Shown one piece after another: positions 4,567-5,082 of a DNA stretch of 5,082 nucleotides. Within the stretch, counting starts at the first letter, position 1, and the number at the start of each line of letters is the position of its first letter. Source of the stretch: Alphaproteobacteria bacterium (GTDB taxonomy: Bacteria; Pseudomonadota; Alphaproteobacteria; Micropepsales; Micropepsaceae); assembly GCA_026400305.1 (NCBI GenBank), contig JAPLPI010000206.1:1-5082 (forward strand), written 5' to 3'. Position numbers and translations under genes: made by a program. Below the pieces are notes generated by a model. The model did not search any database, was not told the DNA's origin, and saw only the letters and a program-made list of their open reading frames with translations.

Positions 4567-5082
4567 ATGCCTCGTTTTGCCGTTCCGGCCCTGCTTTACC
4601 TGCTGGCCGGAATTACATCCGCCGACGCCCGGGAGCTGAAAATCCTCACCGGCGCGGGCATGACCATGCCGGTGCGCGCCCTGGCCACCAAATATGGCGC
4701 GCGCACGGGCAACACCGTCAAGGTGGTCAGCGACACCGCCGGCGGGGTGCAAAAGCGTATCGAAGCGGGCGAGAAATTCGATCTGGTGATCGGCACTCAG
4801 GCGGTGCTGGGCGCCCTGACTAGGGAAAACAAGGTTTCGGCGACCCATTCCGATTTGGCCCAGATGGTGGCCGGGATCGGCGCGAAGCTGGGCACACCCA
4901 AGCCCGCCATCGGCGACAGCGCCCAGTGCAAGGCCACCTTGCTGGCGGCCAAAAATATCACCTATGTCGATCCGGCTTCGGGCGGCATCACCGGAGTGTT
5001 CTTCCTGTCCCAGGCCGACAAGCTGGGCGTGGGCCAGGAGGTGCGCGCCAAGGTCACGGTGCTGCGCCGCATCCCGCGCGGC
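4567..5082 (+). CDS. ModA-like periplasmic substrate-binding protein, 3' end cut by the window
   Basis: An open frame of 172 codons running off the right edge. The ATG at 4567 has AAGGGA at 4556-4561 five bases before it. The first 22 residues, with a hydrophobic core and ending in ADA, form a signal peptide, so the protein is periplasmic. The mature part starts LKILTGAGMTMPVRALATKY (24-43), continues with TAGGVQKRIEAGEKFDLVIG (57-76) and has VDPASGGITGVFF (134-146). This is the pattern of type 2 periplasmic binding proteins of the molybdate-binding ModA/SBP_bac_11 group: strand, Ser/Thr-rich anion loop, helix, xDLVIG, then DPASG. Relatives bind oxyanions, but many short ModA-like proteins stand alone without a transporter and their ligand is unknown. 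No permease or ATPase gene is visible in the window. A single Cys121 occurs. Divergent from the SRPBCC gene. Confidence 0.82.
   Translation, partial: MPRFAVPALLYLLAGITSADARELKILTGAGMTMPVRALATKYGARTGNTVKVVSDTAGGVQKRIEAGEKFDLVIGTQAVLGALTRENKVSATHSDLAQMVAGIGAKLGTPKPAIGDSAQCKATLLAAKNITYVDPASGGITGVFFLSQADKLGVGQEVRAKVTVLRRIPRG

Noticed and set aside
4219..4848. Minus-strand open frame spanning the divergent promoter region
   Set aside because: It runs antisense to the ModA-like gene and through the intergenic region and then overlaps the SRPBCC gene out of frame; no motifs.

Overview
The window reads as a stretch of chromosome from a GC-rich bacterium, most likely an alphaproteobacterium. That assignment is an inference. 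It rests on the short pyruvoyl-type psd placed directly before pssA, the basic N-terminal lead of PssA, the strong GC preference at third codon positions and the use of TTG starts. No rRNA, tRNA, CRISPR array, complete insertion sequence or phage gene was seen.

Left part (about 1-1950, + strand): a compact phospholipid operon. A small 98-residue soluble protein of unknown function (136-432) overlaps the TTG start of psd (429-1076). A short gap with a good ribosome binding site then leads to pssA (1088-1894), which also starts with TTG. PssA makes phosphatidylserine from CDP-diacylglycerol and serine, and Psd decarboxylates it to phosphatidylethanolamine, so the two genes cover the whole PE branch. 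A long stem-loop (1892-1948) begins at the pssA stop codon.

Middle (about 1949-2343): no intact gene. On the minus strand, conceptual repair of two single-base frameshifts and one stop codon gives a secreted protein start. It has a signal peptide followed by the N-terminal metal/nucleophile region of a type I phosphodiesterase/nucleotide pyrophosphatase (alkaline phosphatase superfamily). The rest of that gene is gone, so this is a decayed, truncated pseudogene that still keeps its start codon and Shine-Dalgarno sequence.

Right part (2344-5082): a ZIP-family metal transporter (2344-3057, +) runs head-on into a minus-strand pair with no base between the two stop codons. That pair is a secreted SRPBCC/START-like protein (4466-3975) followed by a D-2-hydroxyacid dehydrogenase of the hydroxypyruvate/hydroxyphenylpyruvate reductase type (3975-3058), coupled through a TAATG junction. 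Divergent from them, after a 100-base intergenic region, is a ModA-like periplasmic substrate-binding protein (4567 to the right edge, incomplete).

Apart from the phosphodiesterase ruin, the stem-loop and the uncharacterised small protein coupled to psd, these are ordinary housekeeping and accessory genes. I do not see a convincing new defence, mobile or regulatory system here.
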